A stretch of 64,000 bases of DNA. Source: Mesotoga infera (GTDB lineage: Bacteria; Thermotogota; Thermotogae; Petrotogales; Kosmotogaceae). The notes beneath the pieces are model-generated. The model searched no databases, was not told the origin of the DNA, and saw only the letters and a list, made by a program, of their open reading frames with translations. Location: NCBI RefSeq assembly GCF_900157305.1, contig NZ_LS974202.1, positions 682,001 through 746,000 of the forward strand, written 5' to 3'. Shown piece after piece: positions 24,937 to 34,370 of the stretch (its first letter is position 1; each line of letters opens with the position of its first letter). Both the position numbers and the translations under genes were made by a program.

Positions 24937-25575
24937 ACCCGTCCTTGGAGAACAGAAGAGCGGTTCCGGCGCGTTGCGCCCAAGTTCCTCGTTCCGACGC
25001 TGCGCGTCCAGGTTCTTGGTTTGTAAGAGCGGAAAGACGTCCCTCGTCCTTCGTCCAAGAGCATGGACCCGTCCTTGGGAAGATCAGAAGAACGAGATCC
25101 CGTATAGGAGCACTACGGGATGACAGCCCTTCTTCCTTCCCGTCATGCCGGACCTGATCCGGCATCTCCGCTCCTTTGAAAGAGCAAGAGCGGGATCCCG
25201 TTTAAGAGCACAACGGGATGACAGTCCCTTCCCGTCATTCTGAGCTTGACTCAGAATAACGTTTTTTCCTCCCCTCACGTCATGCCGGACTCACTTGACG
25301 TCATTCTGAGCTTGACTCAGAATCACGGTTTTCTAAGGAGTGGATCCCGGGTCGGAGCCCGGGATGACAGTCTTACTCCCTTCCCGTCATGCCGGACACT
25401 GATCCGGCATCTCCGCTCCTTCAAAAGAGCGGGAGAGCGAGAAGAGCGGTTCCGGCGCGTTGCGCCCAGGTTCTTGGTTTAGGATCGAGGCCATAAGAGC
25501 GGGATAAAGATCCATTACTTGAAGAACGATGTCCTGTATAGAATTAATTCGGGATGAAACGGGATAATCGAATGG
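24937..25575. repeat. Hairpin repeat island
   Basis: No gene. Cassettes ggcgcgttgcgcccaggttc and gtccttcgtccaagagcatg alternate with hairpins of four families: ATCCCGTA..TACGGGAT (near 25100), ATGCCGGA..TCCGGCAT (near 25144 and 25387), ATTCTGAG..CTCAGAAT (near 25236 and 25303) and ATCCCGGG..CCCGGGAT (25344-25366). Confidence 0.85.
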
Positions 25576-25579
25576 GGCA

Positions 25580-26038
25580 TTAGAATCTCATTTCTTTGTC
25601 AACAACCAAATGTTCTTGTGGACCGTCGATTCCTTGTTTGCGAAGAAGACGAATTTTCTGTGAGTTCTTGGTGATCTTTACGTTACCAGATGCAACCCAG
25701 AAGAACTTCCGGTTCTCAGTGATGACTCTTATCTGATTATCCATGATCCATTGCTTCATCCATTGCGCCTTTTTGATCACCGCATCGACTTCGGATTCAT
25801 TTGCCGGATGAATCTCTATGAAAGCTGTTTTCAGAACAGCATCAATCTCGATGAAAACAGCATAGTCCCATCTATTCTCATTGGGATAATCTTCTTTAAG
25901 GCATCTATCTATATCAACGCTCTTTGCATTGGTTCTCTTTTCTTGAAGTCTGACTTTGTCAGGGTTGCCAATTGCTTGAAGTCCGTTTTTTATACAGGGG
26001 CCAAGAGATGAATTCATTATGGGCTGCATTTGATCCAT
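25580..26038 (-). CDS. Small partner protein of an AAA ATPase (candidate effector)
   Basis: 152 residues, starting ATG 26038 three bases after the ATPase stop, with CTGGAGG inside the ATPase end as ribosome site, so the two are translationally coupled. RWDYAVFIEIDAVLKTAFIEIHPANESEVDAVIKK suggests an alpha/beta core with conserved acidic and His positions, which could be a diverged nuclease fold, but no family is recognised with confidence. The C-terminal half has strands (VRVITENRKFFWVASG) and a basic segment. Its role is inferred only from pairing with the ATPase. Confidence 0.6.
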   Translation of the reverse strand: MDQMQPIMNSSLGPCIKNGLQAIGNPDKVRLQEKRTNAKSVDIDRCLKEDYPNENRWDYAVFIEIDAVLKTAFIEIHPANESEVDAVIKKAQWMKQWIMDNQIRVITENRKFFWVASGNVKITKNSQKIRLLRKQGIDGPQEHLVVDKEMRF

Positions 26039-26041
26039 TTT

Positions 26042-27193
26042 CTACCTCCAGAGCTGTGCTACGATTTCGTTTGTCTTGGAAGTGAATTCTACGAGGCCGC
26101 CCCATTCCGACACTGACTTCTTATCGCTCCCGGGATCGAGTGAAGAAATATCTTCAGTAACCACGCCAGCCTCGGTTGGTCTGAAGTAGTTGACAACGAG
26201 CTTCTTGTTCTCTAAATCCTTTATTAGTTTGTTCGTATTTGCCGTTGCTTTTAGTTCGAAAAGGTCGAGGAGAAGCTTCCTCTTTTTGTCCGCAGTTGCT
26301 TCAGGATGATATACAATCTCATTTATGGCCCACACCAGTTCGATTATTCCTGATGAGTGAGTTGAGAGCAAGACTTTATAATTCCTGCTCAACAGCTCAA
26401 CTATAGTAAGAAAGACATCCCTAATTGCAAGCGGGTGAAGGCTTGCCTCTGGCTCTTCAACAATGACCCAGTTCACACCTTGCTTTTTCGAGACTTTTGC
26501 CGAAGGCAGCAGCCAGAACAATCCAAGTAGTAACGGGGCAAATTCCCTTTGACCTGCAGACCAGGTCATGATGGGCATTGATACTCCAGCAACCTCCAGC
26601 ATGATTCTCTTCCTAAGGCCTACATCTAGTTTCAATTTGCCTTCTCTCATTATGGATTTCTGCAGCGCGTCCCTTATCTCTTTCTTGAAGTATCCGTCTC
26701 TCGGAAAGATAGGGATGCCGCCCTTCCCAAGGCCGGAATCCATTATGCGCCTGATCTTCTCGCTGAAGTCCTTAACAACGAAAGGGTACGTAGCATCGAA
26801 AGAGGTGAAAGGAAGTGGCCACCCGGCAGAGATAATCAGAACTCGTTGAGCGGGTATATAAAACACCTTTGGCCCTTTGCCATTTCCACCTGATCTCTTC
26901 ACGTGAGTTTCGATCTGAAACTTTCTTCCGTTAAGTCCAATGCAGCTCTGAGAATTCCATATCGCCTGCATCCCTTCGCCAAAATAGACTGGCAAGAAAC
27001 TCTCGAGCTCATTCTTCCAATCAAAGCCAAACTTCTTCAATTCTCTGACTATGCCAGCGTGATCAACGCAGAACTTGAACAACTGAAGAAAGATGCTTTT
27101 ACCCGTTGCTTGTGGCCCGACGAGAACGGTCAGGTCACCGGCCGAAATGTCTGCTTTTTTTATCGGCCCGATATTCTCAAGAACGACTCTCAC
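26042..27193 (-). CDS. AAA/ABC-type ATPase (AAA_15/OLD-like)
   Basis: A 383-residue ATPase of the structural-maintenance-like class. Walker A is VGPQATGKS near residue 33, the ABC-type signature is TWSAGQREFAP, Walker B is WVIVEEPEASLHP and the switch His is STHSSG. The short insert between Walker A and the signature carries no recognised domain. ATPases of this shape paired with a small effector are common in prokaryotic defence systems (Septu, PARIS and similar). Start GTG 27193 is preceded by GGGAGGG. A repeat-rich spacer lies upstream. Confidence 0.82.
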   Translation of the reverse strand: MRVVLENIGPIKKADISAGDLTVLVGPQATGKSIFLQLFKFCVDHAGIVRELKKFGFDWKNELESFLPVYFGEGMQAIWNSQSCIGLNGRKFQIETHVKRSGGNGKGPKVFYIPAQRVLIISAGWPLPFTSFDATYPFVVKDFSEKIRRIMDSGLGKGGIPIFPRDGYFKKEIRDALQKSIMREGKLKLDVGLRKRIMLEVAGVSMPIMTWSAGQREFAPLLLGLFWLLPSAKVSKKQGVNWVIVEEPEASLHPLAIRDVFLTIVELLSRNYKVLLSTHSSGIIELVWAINEIVYHPEATADKKRKLLLDLFELKATANTNKLIKDLENKKLVVNYFRPTEAGVVTEDISSLDPGSDKKSVSEWGGLVEFTSKTNEIVAQLWR

Positions 27194-27299
27194 GGAGAAC
27201 CCTCCCTTCTTCCTGTGCTGCTTAGGCTATACAAGACAATTATATCAATTTCCGCATGAGTTCCTGAATCTTCAACCAAACCACACAAAGTAAGGCCTT

Positions 27300-27720
27300 T
27301 CCTTCAATAAAATAGGGACTCTATTATTTTCATTTCGGAAACGTTGTTCTACGTTCCAGTGTGCCAAGAAGGCGAAGAAGGGAACTTCAAGCCATGCTTA
27401 ATTGAAGATGAGGGAGGGCCCCTCGAAGCCGTCATGCAGGTGGAGGCTTCAAACCGCCGTAAGCTGCTGTGGTAAAGAGCCATGGTAGTGGAAAGACAAA
27501 ATAGGGACTCCATTTTCTCAAGAGCGGTTCCTCCTTCCTACGCTTCGCGTCCACGTTCTCTTTCCTAGAACCGGGTCTAGGGTCTGGAAAGGGCGAGATC
27601 CCGTGCAGTTGCATCACGGGATGACATAATGAGGGGGTTCGAAGGTATATAGGGACTCCATTTTTGCGAACAAGAGCAGTTCCTCGTTCCGACTCATTGC
27701 TTCCATGTTCTTGGTTCTTA
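27300..27720. repeat. REP half-sites and repeat cassettes
   Basis: No gene. The word aatagggact followed by c(c/t)att recurs near 27309, 27499 and 27651, matching the RAYT-flanking half-site. Cassettes of the tcctcgttccgac and gcgtccacg type and one ATCCCGT..ACGGGAT hairpin (near 27598) fill the rest. Confidence 0.7.
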
Positions 27721-27775
27721 CGCCGCGGAGAGGAACTGGTATTTACGATTGTGTAGGTAATTATGTAGGTCTTAT

Positions 27776-27794
27776 TGTACAATATGCTTGTACA
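27776..27794. promoter_or_regulatory. Operator palindrome of the Phd/PIN operon
   Basis: TGTACAA-TATGC-TTGTACA is a perfect 7-5-7 inverted repeat ending immediately before the AGGAGGT ribosome site (27795-27801). Phd/YefM antitoxins repress their own operons by binding such palindromes, so this is the likely autoregulatory site. Confidence 0.65.
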
Positions 27795-27806
27795 GGAGGT
27801 GGTTTT

Positions 27807-28088
27807 ATGAAGTACATAGCGACTCGAGACCTGAGAAGCAATCCCTCAGCGGTCTGGGAAACGCTTGATGAGGGATCGGAGGTTATCGTTACGGTTAACG
27901 GGAAGCCTAAAGCAATAATGATAAGGGCAGACGAGGATCTCGAGTTTCTCATAAAGGCTATTTCCCGAGCAAAAGCTGAACTCGCGGTCGAAAGAATGCG
28001 GCTCCAGTCTTTGAATAGCGGTCTTGATAGTCTTTCTTCAGAGGAAATTGAGAGAGAGATATCTGAAAGCAGAAAAGCTGACAGATGA
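27807..28088 (+). CDS. Phd/YefM-family antitoxin
   Basis: 93 residues. The N-terminal ATRDLRSNPSAVWETLDEGSEVIVTVNGKPKAI is the Phd/YefM DNA-binding fold. The C-terminal half is helical and charged (AKAELAVERMRLQ, SSEEIEREISESR), as expected for the segment that wraps the toxin. ATG 27807 lies five bases after AGGAGGT. The last codons overlap the toxin start by four bases (ATGA). Earlier in-frame starts would begin inside repeat DNA and are not used. Confidence 0.85.
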   Translation: MKYIATRDLRSNPSAVWETLDEGSEVIVTVNGKPKAIMIRADEDLEFLIKAISRAKAELAVERMRLQSLNSGLDSLSSEEIEREISESRKADR

Positions 28089-28489
28089 AGATAGTAGTAG
28101 ATACAAACGTCCTTGTCGCGGCTCTATTGAATCCTTACGGAAGTCCCGCAGGTGTTCTCAATTGTATTCTCTCAAATCGTGTTCTTCCCTGTTTCGATGC
28201 AAGAATCATCGATGTATACGAGAGGGTTCTTCGAAGACCGAGATTTGGATTCAGGAGCGATGATATAAGGGGGCTTCTGGATTTCTTTGTCAGGGTCGGC
28301 TTTCTTGTGGCTCCCGAACCTGTCTCTTTGGAGCTTCCAGATCTATCGGATTTACCTTTTGTTGAAGTCTCTAGAGCCACTAACAGTCCGATCGTTACGG
28401 GGAATCCTAAACACTTTCCCGCTGATTTCGTAACTGTCCTGAGTCCTGCAGCGTTGCTTGAGATAATTCACAGAAGGGCGGGTAAATAG
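28085..28489 (+). CDS. PIN-domain toxin
   Basis: 134 residues. VVDTNVLVAALL at the N-terminus supplies the first catalytic Asp, CFDARIIDVYERVLRRPRF the conserved Glu region, and TNSPIVTGNPKHFP the usual late motif, where the second acidic residue often reads TGD(x)KHF; here it is TGNPKHF. It belongs to the PIN family of RNases paired with Phd/AbrB-type antitoxins. The start overlaps the antitoxin stop. Confidence 0.85.
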   Translation: MKIVVDTNVLVAALLNPYGSPAGVLNCILSNRVLPCFDARIIDVYERVLRRPRFGFRSDDIRGLLDFFVRVGFLVAPEPVSLELPDLSDLPFVEVSRATNSPIVTGNPKHFPADFVTVLSPAALLEIIHRRAGK

Positions 28490-29212
28490 GGACCACGGTA
28501 AATAGCGATAAATAGGGACCTTATCATATAAAGGGTAAATAGGTAAGGTAAATAGGGACAGACTCCGTTTTCTCCGGCTCATTGCGCCCAGGTTTTTCGT
28601 TCCAGAGCTAGGAGCTTTGTTCTTGGTGGAGAACGATGCGCGGAAGAGCGGGAAGAGCCGGAACGAGAAGAGGAGAGAGGGCGAGACACGAGCAGCGGGT
28701 CTCGGGTTTCGGGTCTAGGGTCTAGAACGCGAAAAACGCGGTTTTTCGCGGTCTTTGCTCCTTTTCGTCATGCCGGACCTGATCCGGCATCTCCGCTCCT
28801 TCGAAAGAGTAAGAGCGAGATCCCGTATAGGAGCACTACGGGATGACATGAGGGGGAGCGTTTCAGGGCAGGCTCTCCTTTAACGTCATCCTGACGTGCT
28901 CCCAGTCAGGATCCCGGTCTTCCTCCCTCACGTCATGCCCGGTCTTCGCGAAAAACGGGGACAGACGTCAGGAGCCCGTCAGTCCCCATTTTCGCGGTCC
29001 TTCCTCCTTCCCGTCATGCCGGACTCACTTGAAGTCATTCTGAGCTTGACTCAGAATCACGGTTTTCTAAGGAGTGGATCCCGGGTCGGAGCCCGGGATG
29101 ACAGGATAGAGGCGTTCTGGATGCTTAATGTCGAGGAACTGCTCCCAATGCTCTCACGAAGGACGGGTCCATGATCTTGGACGAACAACGAAGGACGTCT
29201 CTTCTAGGCGAG
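28490..29212. repeat. Repeat island after the PIN toxin
   Basis: No gene. It begins with four or five copies of aaatagggac (28497-28560), then cassettes, the tctagaccctagac / GCGAAAAA hairpin cassette in reverse orientation (28680-28760), an ATGCCGGA..TCCGGCAT hairpin, ATCCCGTA and ATCCTGAC hairpins, a full RAYT-type hairpin at about 28947-28996, and ATTCTGAG and ATCCCGGG hairpins (29035-29102). Confidence 0.85.
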
Positions 29213-29520
29213 ATCCCGTAAGAATACCAGTTGAATGCTTCCTGCTTCTCTCCGTACAACCTCGCATGGGTTACGACCCTTTCGTATCTCTCGTCCAGTA
29301 TCGTTACTGTGAAAGCCTCTGCCTTCAACCACAACTCCCTCAAGGATAGTTCCGGTGCTGTCGAGTAGCTGTTCTTCTCAAAGGTGACTATCCCGTATTT
29401 GTTTGCCTTTACACTAAGCAGTTTCGAGATGAGAACGGTGTGGCAGGTAGTTCGTTCATCCTATCCCGCTCTTCTTCAAAGAGTTTCGAGATGAGAACAT
29501 CTTTCTTGTAGTGGTTCCTC
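29213..29520 (-). pseudogene. Decayed IS21-family IstA transposase fragment
   Basis: On the minus strand two frames carry pieces typical of the IstA C-terminal third: KKDVLISKLFEEERDRMNEL then, after a frameshift, KANKYGIVTFEKNSYSTAP, LSLRELWLKAEAFTVTILDE and RVVTHARLYGEKQEAFNW. It is a different IS21 group from the intact elements at 54 and 57 kb. The N-terminal two thirds are missing and one end abuts a repeat island. A 16-bp word (gtttcgagatgagaac) occurs twice, 64 bases apart, inside it. Confidence 0.6.
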
Positions 29521-29539
29521 CTCCTGTCTTCGTCCGAGA

Positions 29540-30205
29540 CTCTCAAGAGCTCTCTCTGGTGGCCAGCATTCAGATCGCAAAGAACAATCTCGTCAGCATA
29601 GGCGACTGGATAGAGGTTCCGAAATTTCAGGCCGACGGAGACGTTATAGACATTACACTTACGACGATCAGGATCCAAAACTGGGACAAGACAATAAGCC
29701 CAATTCCCTTCTACGCCTTAATCTCGGAATCCTTCAAGAACTGGAAGGGGATGTTTCAGGCCGGGAGAAGGCGGATCAAGAGATCGGTATTCATAGACAG
29801 CTCCTCGATTCGCTTTTTGGATGACGAGTTGTACGATAGACTCTACAGAGTCGAGATTCTCAGGCCTTATCTCGAAAGCAGGAAGAAAGAGATAGAGTAA
29901 TTCAACAGGAAGAACGAGATAGATGTGAGCGAACCGGTCAATGGCAGAAGGATGACGAATATCGGGACCTTCAGGGCATATCTGACCGCATTTCTACGGG
30001 ACCATCCCGGAACCAACAAAGACACGATAATCATGGTAAACTATGAATCATTACAGTCTGACATCTTCGATCATTTTTTTTGCCTCCATGCCCCACTTCG
30101 GGCTAAGGCTCTTCCAGAACCCGTCGGGGAGAGACGTGAGGGCACTCGGCGATCTCTTTGTGAGCGGCAAGATTTCCGTTCCGCGTCCTTCAATCGGCGG
30201 CTCCT
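29540..30205 (+). pseudogene. Decayed MscS-family channel (YbdG-like), C-terminal part
   Basis: From about 29545 the frame reads LSLVASIQIAKNNLVSIGDWIEVPKF, then LTTIRIQNWDKTISPIPFYALISE, typical of the YbdG branch of mechanosensitive channels. The membrane domain is missing, with the IstA remnant in its place. A TAA at 29898-29900 interrupts the frame; it continues as FNRKNEIDVSEPVNGRRMTN to about 30030, loses an internal piece, and resumes in other frames (SDIFDHFF; HFGLRLFQNPSG). It cannot make a functional channel. Confidence 0.8.
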
Positions 30206-30269
30206 CCACAATCAACAATTACGAGGATGGACCGCTTGATCATCAGCAGTAGCTGGTCCGGCAATCTTC

Positions 30270-31013
30270 TTACTCCGAGGAAAAGCTCTTCTCTATATTC
30301 CCCAGCAGCGAATCGGCCGAAAAGGCAAGAAGAGCGGCAGGAATTGCTCCTTCCAGTATGAAGGCGGGATTCTCCGACACAAGCCCCGCCGTTATGGGCG
30401 ATCCAAGTCCGCCGGCTCCTATAGTGGCTCCGACGGTCGCCGTCCCGATATTTATAACAACAGATATCCTTACTCCCGACATAATTACCTTTAGCGCTAG
30501 AGGAAGCTCGATCTTGAAGAGAACCTGCCAGGAAGACATACCCATACCGTAAGCCGCTTCGCGAACTTCGGAGGGGATATTCTCTATGCCGGTTATCGTG
30601 TTCCTTAGGATAGGCAGAAGTCCATATAGGAGCAGAGCGGCAACCGTGGGCTTGAACCCGAATCCAAGAAGAGGAACAGCAAGGGCAAGCACCGCAACGG
30701 GCGGAAAGGTCTGTCCGAGAGAGCTGAGATTGGAGACGAGTGGCAGATACTGCCTTCCTAGCGGCCTCGTAACCAGAACGCCGATCGAAATACCTATTAC
30801 AGTTGCAAGTCCGCTTGAGACAATCACCATCCACAGGTGTTCGCCAACCAGTTCCAGCAGGGTACCTCTGGGGTGAAGAACCTCCCTCTCTTCCGGAAAG
30901 AGCCATCTTAGAAAGCTCTCCCAGAGAGCCATGTTGGATATTAGCAGAATGAATGCCAAAAGGAATATCCCAAGGATTATCCAGGATATGACTCTACTCT
31001 TCTTCTCTGACAC
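30270..31013 (-). CDS. Osmoprotectant ABC transporter permease (YehW/OsmW-like)
   Basis: 247 residues with about six membrane segments. PLGRQYLPLVSNLSSLGQTFPPVAVLALA and the EAA-type loop VREAAYGMGMSSWQVLFKIELPLAL match ProW/OpuCB-type permeases. It is the last gene of a four-gene set whose order (binding protein, long permease, ATPase, short permease) matches E. coli yehZYXW. GTG 31013 overlaps the ATPase gene by 20 bases. The transporter would import compatible solutes such as glycine betaine. Confidence 0.87.
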   Translation of the reverse strand: MSEKKSRVISWIILGIFLLAFILLISNMALWESFLRWLFPEEREVLHPRGTLLELVGEHLWMVIVSSGLATVIGISIGVLVTRPLGRQYLPLVSNLSSLGQTFPPVAVLALAVPLLGFGFKPTVAALLLYGLLPILRNTITGIENIPSEVREAAYGMGMSSWQVLFKIELPLALKVIMSGVRISVVINIGTATVGATIGAGGLGSPITAGLVSENPAFILEGAIPAALLAFSADSLLGNIEKSFSSE

Positions 31014-32091
31014 TCTTAGTCAACTCCTGAATTTTCGATAGACTTATCTGGCCTAGAAAACGGCCCGATCTCTCAACAACCGGCAGAGCCATAGTTCCGC
31101 TTTCAAGCATTCTCGAGAGCGCTTCCTTCATTGTGCTGTCGGGGCTCAAAATCTCTTCCTCCAGCATCTCAGTCAGAGCTTCTCTGAGCGGAAGCTCTCT
31201 ACTGGAATGAGAAACATCTACCCATCCGATGAGTTTCTTACTATCGTCCAGTGCCCAGACGAATTCCTCTTTTGTGACACCCAGCTGCTCCCAGCCGCCG
31301 TTAATGTCTATCGTTTCGCTTTTCTCTATGTACTCAAGAACGGGAATTCTCGAGAGCCTCTTCAGAGCCCTGTCGGAGCCCATGAAATCATGAACGAACT
31401 TCTCTACCGGCCTTGCGAGAATCTCTTCGGGCGTGTCGAACTGGAGAATTCTTCCCCCTTTCATAACGGCAATTTTATCTGCCAGTCTTATCGCCTCGTC
31501 TATATCGTGAGTCACGAAGACAATTGTTTTGTGCAGTTCCTCCTGAATTCTGGCAAATTCATCCTGAAGCCTGACTCTCGTAAGAGGGTCGACTGCCCCG
31601 AAAGGTTCGTCCATGAGAATTATCGGCGGATCGGCGGCAAGGGCTCTCGCAACTCCCACTCTCTGGGCTTCGCCGCCCGACAACTCTTTGGGAAGCTTAT
31701 TTGCGTAGGACTTCGGCTCCAGTCCGACCAGCTGCAGCAATTCTTCCACCCGAACGTCGATCTTCGATCTCTCCCACTTCAGTAGTTTGGGCACGGTGGC
31801 GATGTTGTCCTTAACCGTCATGTGGGGAAAGAGTCCCACATTCTGGATGACGTAGCCTATTCCTCTCCTGAGCTGCCTGATATCCATCTCAGTTACATCG
31901 CTGCCGTCTATCAGAATCCTTCCGGCAGTAGGTCTGATTATTCGGTTTATCATCTTGAGTGTCGTTGTCTTCCCGCATCCAGACGGCCCGATAAGAACGG
32001 TAAGTTCTCTCGAAGGAATCTCGAACGTAATATCCTTTACGGCTACGGTCTCTTCATCGTATTCCTTTGTAACTTTCTCGAATCTAATCAT
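30994..32091 (-). CDS. Osmoprotectant ABC transporter ATP-binding protein with CBS domains (YehX/OpuCA-like)
   Basis: 365 residues. Walker A GPSGCGKTT, signature ELSGGEAQRVGVARALA, Walker B ILMDEPFGAVDP and switch FVTHD are all present. The C-terminal third (from about residue 260) contains a CBS pair, ending LPVVERSGRFLGQISLSKI; such domains sense ionic strength in OpuA-type systems. Start ATG 32091 follows GGAGGGAG; an upstream in-frame start at 32109 lacks a site. Confidence 0.9.
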   Translation of the reverse strand: MIRFEKVTKEYDEETVAVKDITFEIPSRELTVLIGPSGCGKTTTLKMINRIIRPTAGRILIDGSDVTEMDIRQLRRGIGYVIQNVGLFPHMTVKDNIATVPKLLKWERSKIDVRVEELLQLVGLEPKSYANKLPKELSGGEAQRVGVARALAADPPIILMDEPFGAVDPLTRVRLQDEFARIQEELHKTIVFVTHDIDEAIRLADKIAVMKGGRILQFDTPEEILARPVEKFVHDFMGSDRALKRLSRIPVLEYIEKSETIDINGGWEQLGVTKEEFVWALDDSKKLIGWVDVSHSSRELPLREALTEMLEEEILSPDSTMKEALSRMLESGTMALPVVERSGRFLGQISLSKIQELTKSVREEE

Positions 32092-33259
32092 CGGCTCCCT
32101 CCGAAACAAGACCTCTGGGCGTAAGAACAGCTATCAGCAACTGCATAAGAGAATCGACTATCAGCGCTAGAGCCACGATCGGCAACGCGCCTAGCAGTAC
32201 TAGATCCATTGCGGCCTGACCAAGCCCCTGAAAGACGAAAACACCAAGACCCCCCGCACCAATGAGAGCTGCCATCGTTGTGTTGCCCACCGCCTGAACG
32301 GCCGCCGTTCTCACGCCTGCCAGAACTATCGGAAGTGAGATCGGAATCTCGACCTTCCCGAGAACCTGAAATCTGCTCATTCCCATGGCCCTTGCAGCCT
32401 CAACCGTATCGACCGGAATTACCTTCAGACTCGAATAAGTATTCCTGACTATCGGAAGCAACGAATAAAGAATCAAAGCTATCATTGCTGGAGCCCAACC
32501 CACACCCGTTATTCCTATCTCCCTCAGAAACGGCAGACTGCGAGAAAAATACGAAAGGGGAGCGATCAGCAGCCCAAAGAGAGCTATGCTGGGAATCGTC
32601 TGAATGAAATTCACCACCCCGAAAACCGGCTTCTCTATCTTGGGAGACCTGTTAGCCACTATTCCAAGAGGCACTCCGATTATCACTCCGGAGACTACGG
32701 CTCCACCGGCTATCATAAGATGCCTCACCGTCTCCTCTAGAAATCTATCGCTCCTGTTTGCGTACTCCTTCATGATCGCAAGCTCCTTGAGATGTCCTGA
32801 GACAAGCATTATGAGAAAGGAGGCAATAGGAATCAATACAAGAAACGCGGAGAGTACCTTCTTATCTTTAAGCCTTCTTCTGGCGGCGAACACGACTATG
32901 TAGCCGGCCAGAAGCAGAAGCCAAAGTCCTGTATAGGGTGAGACTCTGGCGAACGGACCTGTTGCCGAAGCGATGGAGAGTGCATAGCTCCCGGCAAGGA
33001 AAAAACCGAAAACAGGTACAAGCCCTGCCACAATGCCCATAAGAAAAGCGTATTTGCTGTAAGAAAGGAAGAAGATGGCAACCGAGGCGGCTGCAAGAGA
33101 TACCAGCCCGACTATCGAGAAGCTTCCCAGGCTTACCGGCAGGGCTTCGGAAATCCTTGTCTCCTTAACCGAAAGAAAACCCGGAATTACGAGCGAAAAC
33201 AACATGATGGCCATTCCCAGAATGGCCATCACATCTCTTCGTCTGCCAATAAACTTCAT
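32084..33259 (-). CDS. Osmoprotectant ABC transporter permease, long form (YehY-like)
   Basis: 391 residues. The first 190 carry several membrane segments that are not part of the permease core, as in YehY. The core has VIIGVPLGIVANRSP, FIQTIPSIALFGLLIAPL and the EAA loop VEAARAMGMSRFQVLGKVEIPIS. It would form the channel with the shorter permease. The end overlaps the ATPase gene by eight bases and the start lies five bases after the binding-protein stop. Confidence 0.88.
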   Translation of the reverse strand: MKFIGRRRDVMAILGMAIMLFSLVIPGFLSVKETRISEALPVSLGSFSIVGLVSLAAASVAIFFLSYSKYAFLMGIVAGLVPVFGFFLAGSYALSIASATGPFARVSPYTGLWLLLLAGYIVVFAARRRLKDKKVLSAFLVLIPIASFLIMLVSGHLKELAIMKEYANRSDRFLEETVRHLMIAGGAVVSGVIIGVPLGIVANRSPKIEKPVFGVVNFIQTIPSIALFGLLIAPLSYFSRSLPFLREIGITGVGWAPAMIALILYSLLPIVRNTYSSLKVIPVDTVEAARAMGMSRFQVLGKVEIPISLPIVLAGVRTAAVQAVGNTTMAALIGAGGLGVFVFQGLGQAAMDLVLLGALPIVALALIVDSLMQLLIAVLTPRGLVSEGADD

Positions 33260-33264
33260 GGATC

Positions 33265-34170
33265 CTAATCAATCAAGGACTTCGATCTCAGGAACTGCTC
33301 AGCAACATAACCCGCATCCAGACCTTCGATAGCTATCGAAGCGTTGAGAGACTGCAAACTCTCTAGGTCCAGTGATTCGAAGACGGGTTTCAGGAGTCCT
33401 TCGATCTCGGGATACATGTCGTAGACCTCTTTCCTCACTATGGGAGCGGGTTCGTAGATGGGCTGTACGCCTTTGGTGTCCTCAAGAACGACAAGTCTGA
33501 GGGCCGAGAGCGCCCCGTCCGTACCGTATGCCATAGCGAGATTGACCCCGTCTATATTCTGTGCGGCAGCCCTGATCGTCTGAGCGGTGTTTCCTCCGGA
33601 GAAGGCCAGAATTTGATCGTTGGAAAGTTCAAAACCATATGCCTCCTGGAAGGCAGGCATCGCATCGGGCCTCGTCAGAAACTCTTCGGAAGCGGCCAGC
33701 TTGATGAATCCTCCACCGTTAATGTATGTCGCAAGGTCTTCGAGGGTCTTGATTCCCTCACTCTCGGAAAGATCCTTTCTGATCGCCAGAGCCCAGGTAT
33801 TGTTCGCAGGAGCTGGAGTAAGCCAGACGAGACCGTTACTTGCCAGATCAAGGGCCTTCACAGTCTCGTATCCCGACTTCGCGTTCTTCCATACCATGGG
33901 ATCTGTGTTATCAAAGAAGAAGCCTCCGTTTCCGGTGTACTCGGGGTAGATATCGATCTCACCAGCGATGATCGCCTTTCTGATGACACTCGTCGTGCCG
34001 AATTCTGTCTTGTCATTCACCTTGAAACCGTTCTTTTCAAGGACGATGACAATCATCTGACCGAGCAGAGCTCCTTCTGTATCAATCTTCGATGCCACCG
34101 TAATCGGCCCCTTCAGTGCCAAACCAATTACAGTTATCAATAATAGCGCTATTAACATTATTCTCTTCAC
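33265..34170 (-). CDS. Osmoprotectant-binding protein (YehZ/OsmF-like)
   Basis: 301 residues with a signal peptide (KRIMLIALLLITVIGLALKG). VASKIDTEGALLGQMIVIVLEKNGF and TSVIRKAIIAGEIDIYPEYTG are characteristic of OpuAC/ProX-type solute receptors. No lipobox cysteine is seen, so it may be free in the periplasm or anchored by an uncleaved signal. GTG 34170 follows GGAGGT. A minus-strand TATAAT at 34204-34209 is the best -10 candidate, without a clear -35. Confidence 0.88.
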   Translation of the reverse strand: MKRIMLIALLLITVIGLALKGPITVASKIDTEGALLGQMIVIVLEKNGFKVNDKTEFGTTSVIRKAIIAGEIDIYPEYTGNGGFFFDNTDPMVWKNAKSGYETVKALDLASNGLVWLTPAPANNTWALAIRKDLSESEGIKTLEDLATYINGGGFIKLAASEEFLTRPDAMPAFQEAYGFELSNDQILAFSGGNTAQTIRAAAQNIDGVNLAMAYGTDGALSALRLVVLEDTKGVQPIYEPAPIVRKEVYDMYPEIEGLLKPVFESLDLESLQSLNASIAIEGLDAGYVAEQFLRSKSLID

Positions 34171-34370
34171 AACAACCAACCTCCATAGTTTGTATTGCCG
34201 ATAATTATACTCAACTTAATTGTACACTATCACCGGAGATTTTCAATGCATTGCTACCTCTGTAGATTCGTCTGACTTTTGTAGCGAGCTAAGACGCATT
34301 CGCGGAATCTCCTGTTTTTTCATTTTAGAAAAGCTCAAGAAAGAATCCCGGCGAGTATTCTCCTTACCGC

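Noticed and set aside
29419-29500. Two copies of gtttcgagatgagaac 64 bases apart, suggesting a CRISPR repeat-spacer unit
   Set aside because: Only two copies exist, they lie within a decayed IstA reading frame, and no further repeats or cas genes are near.
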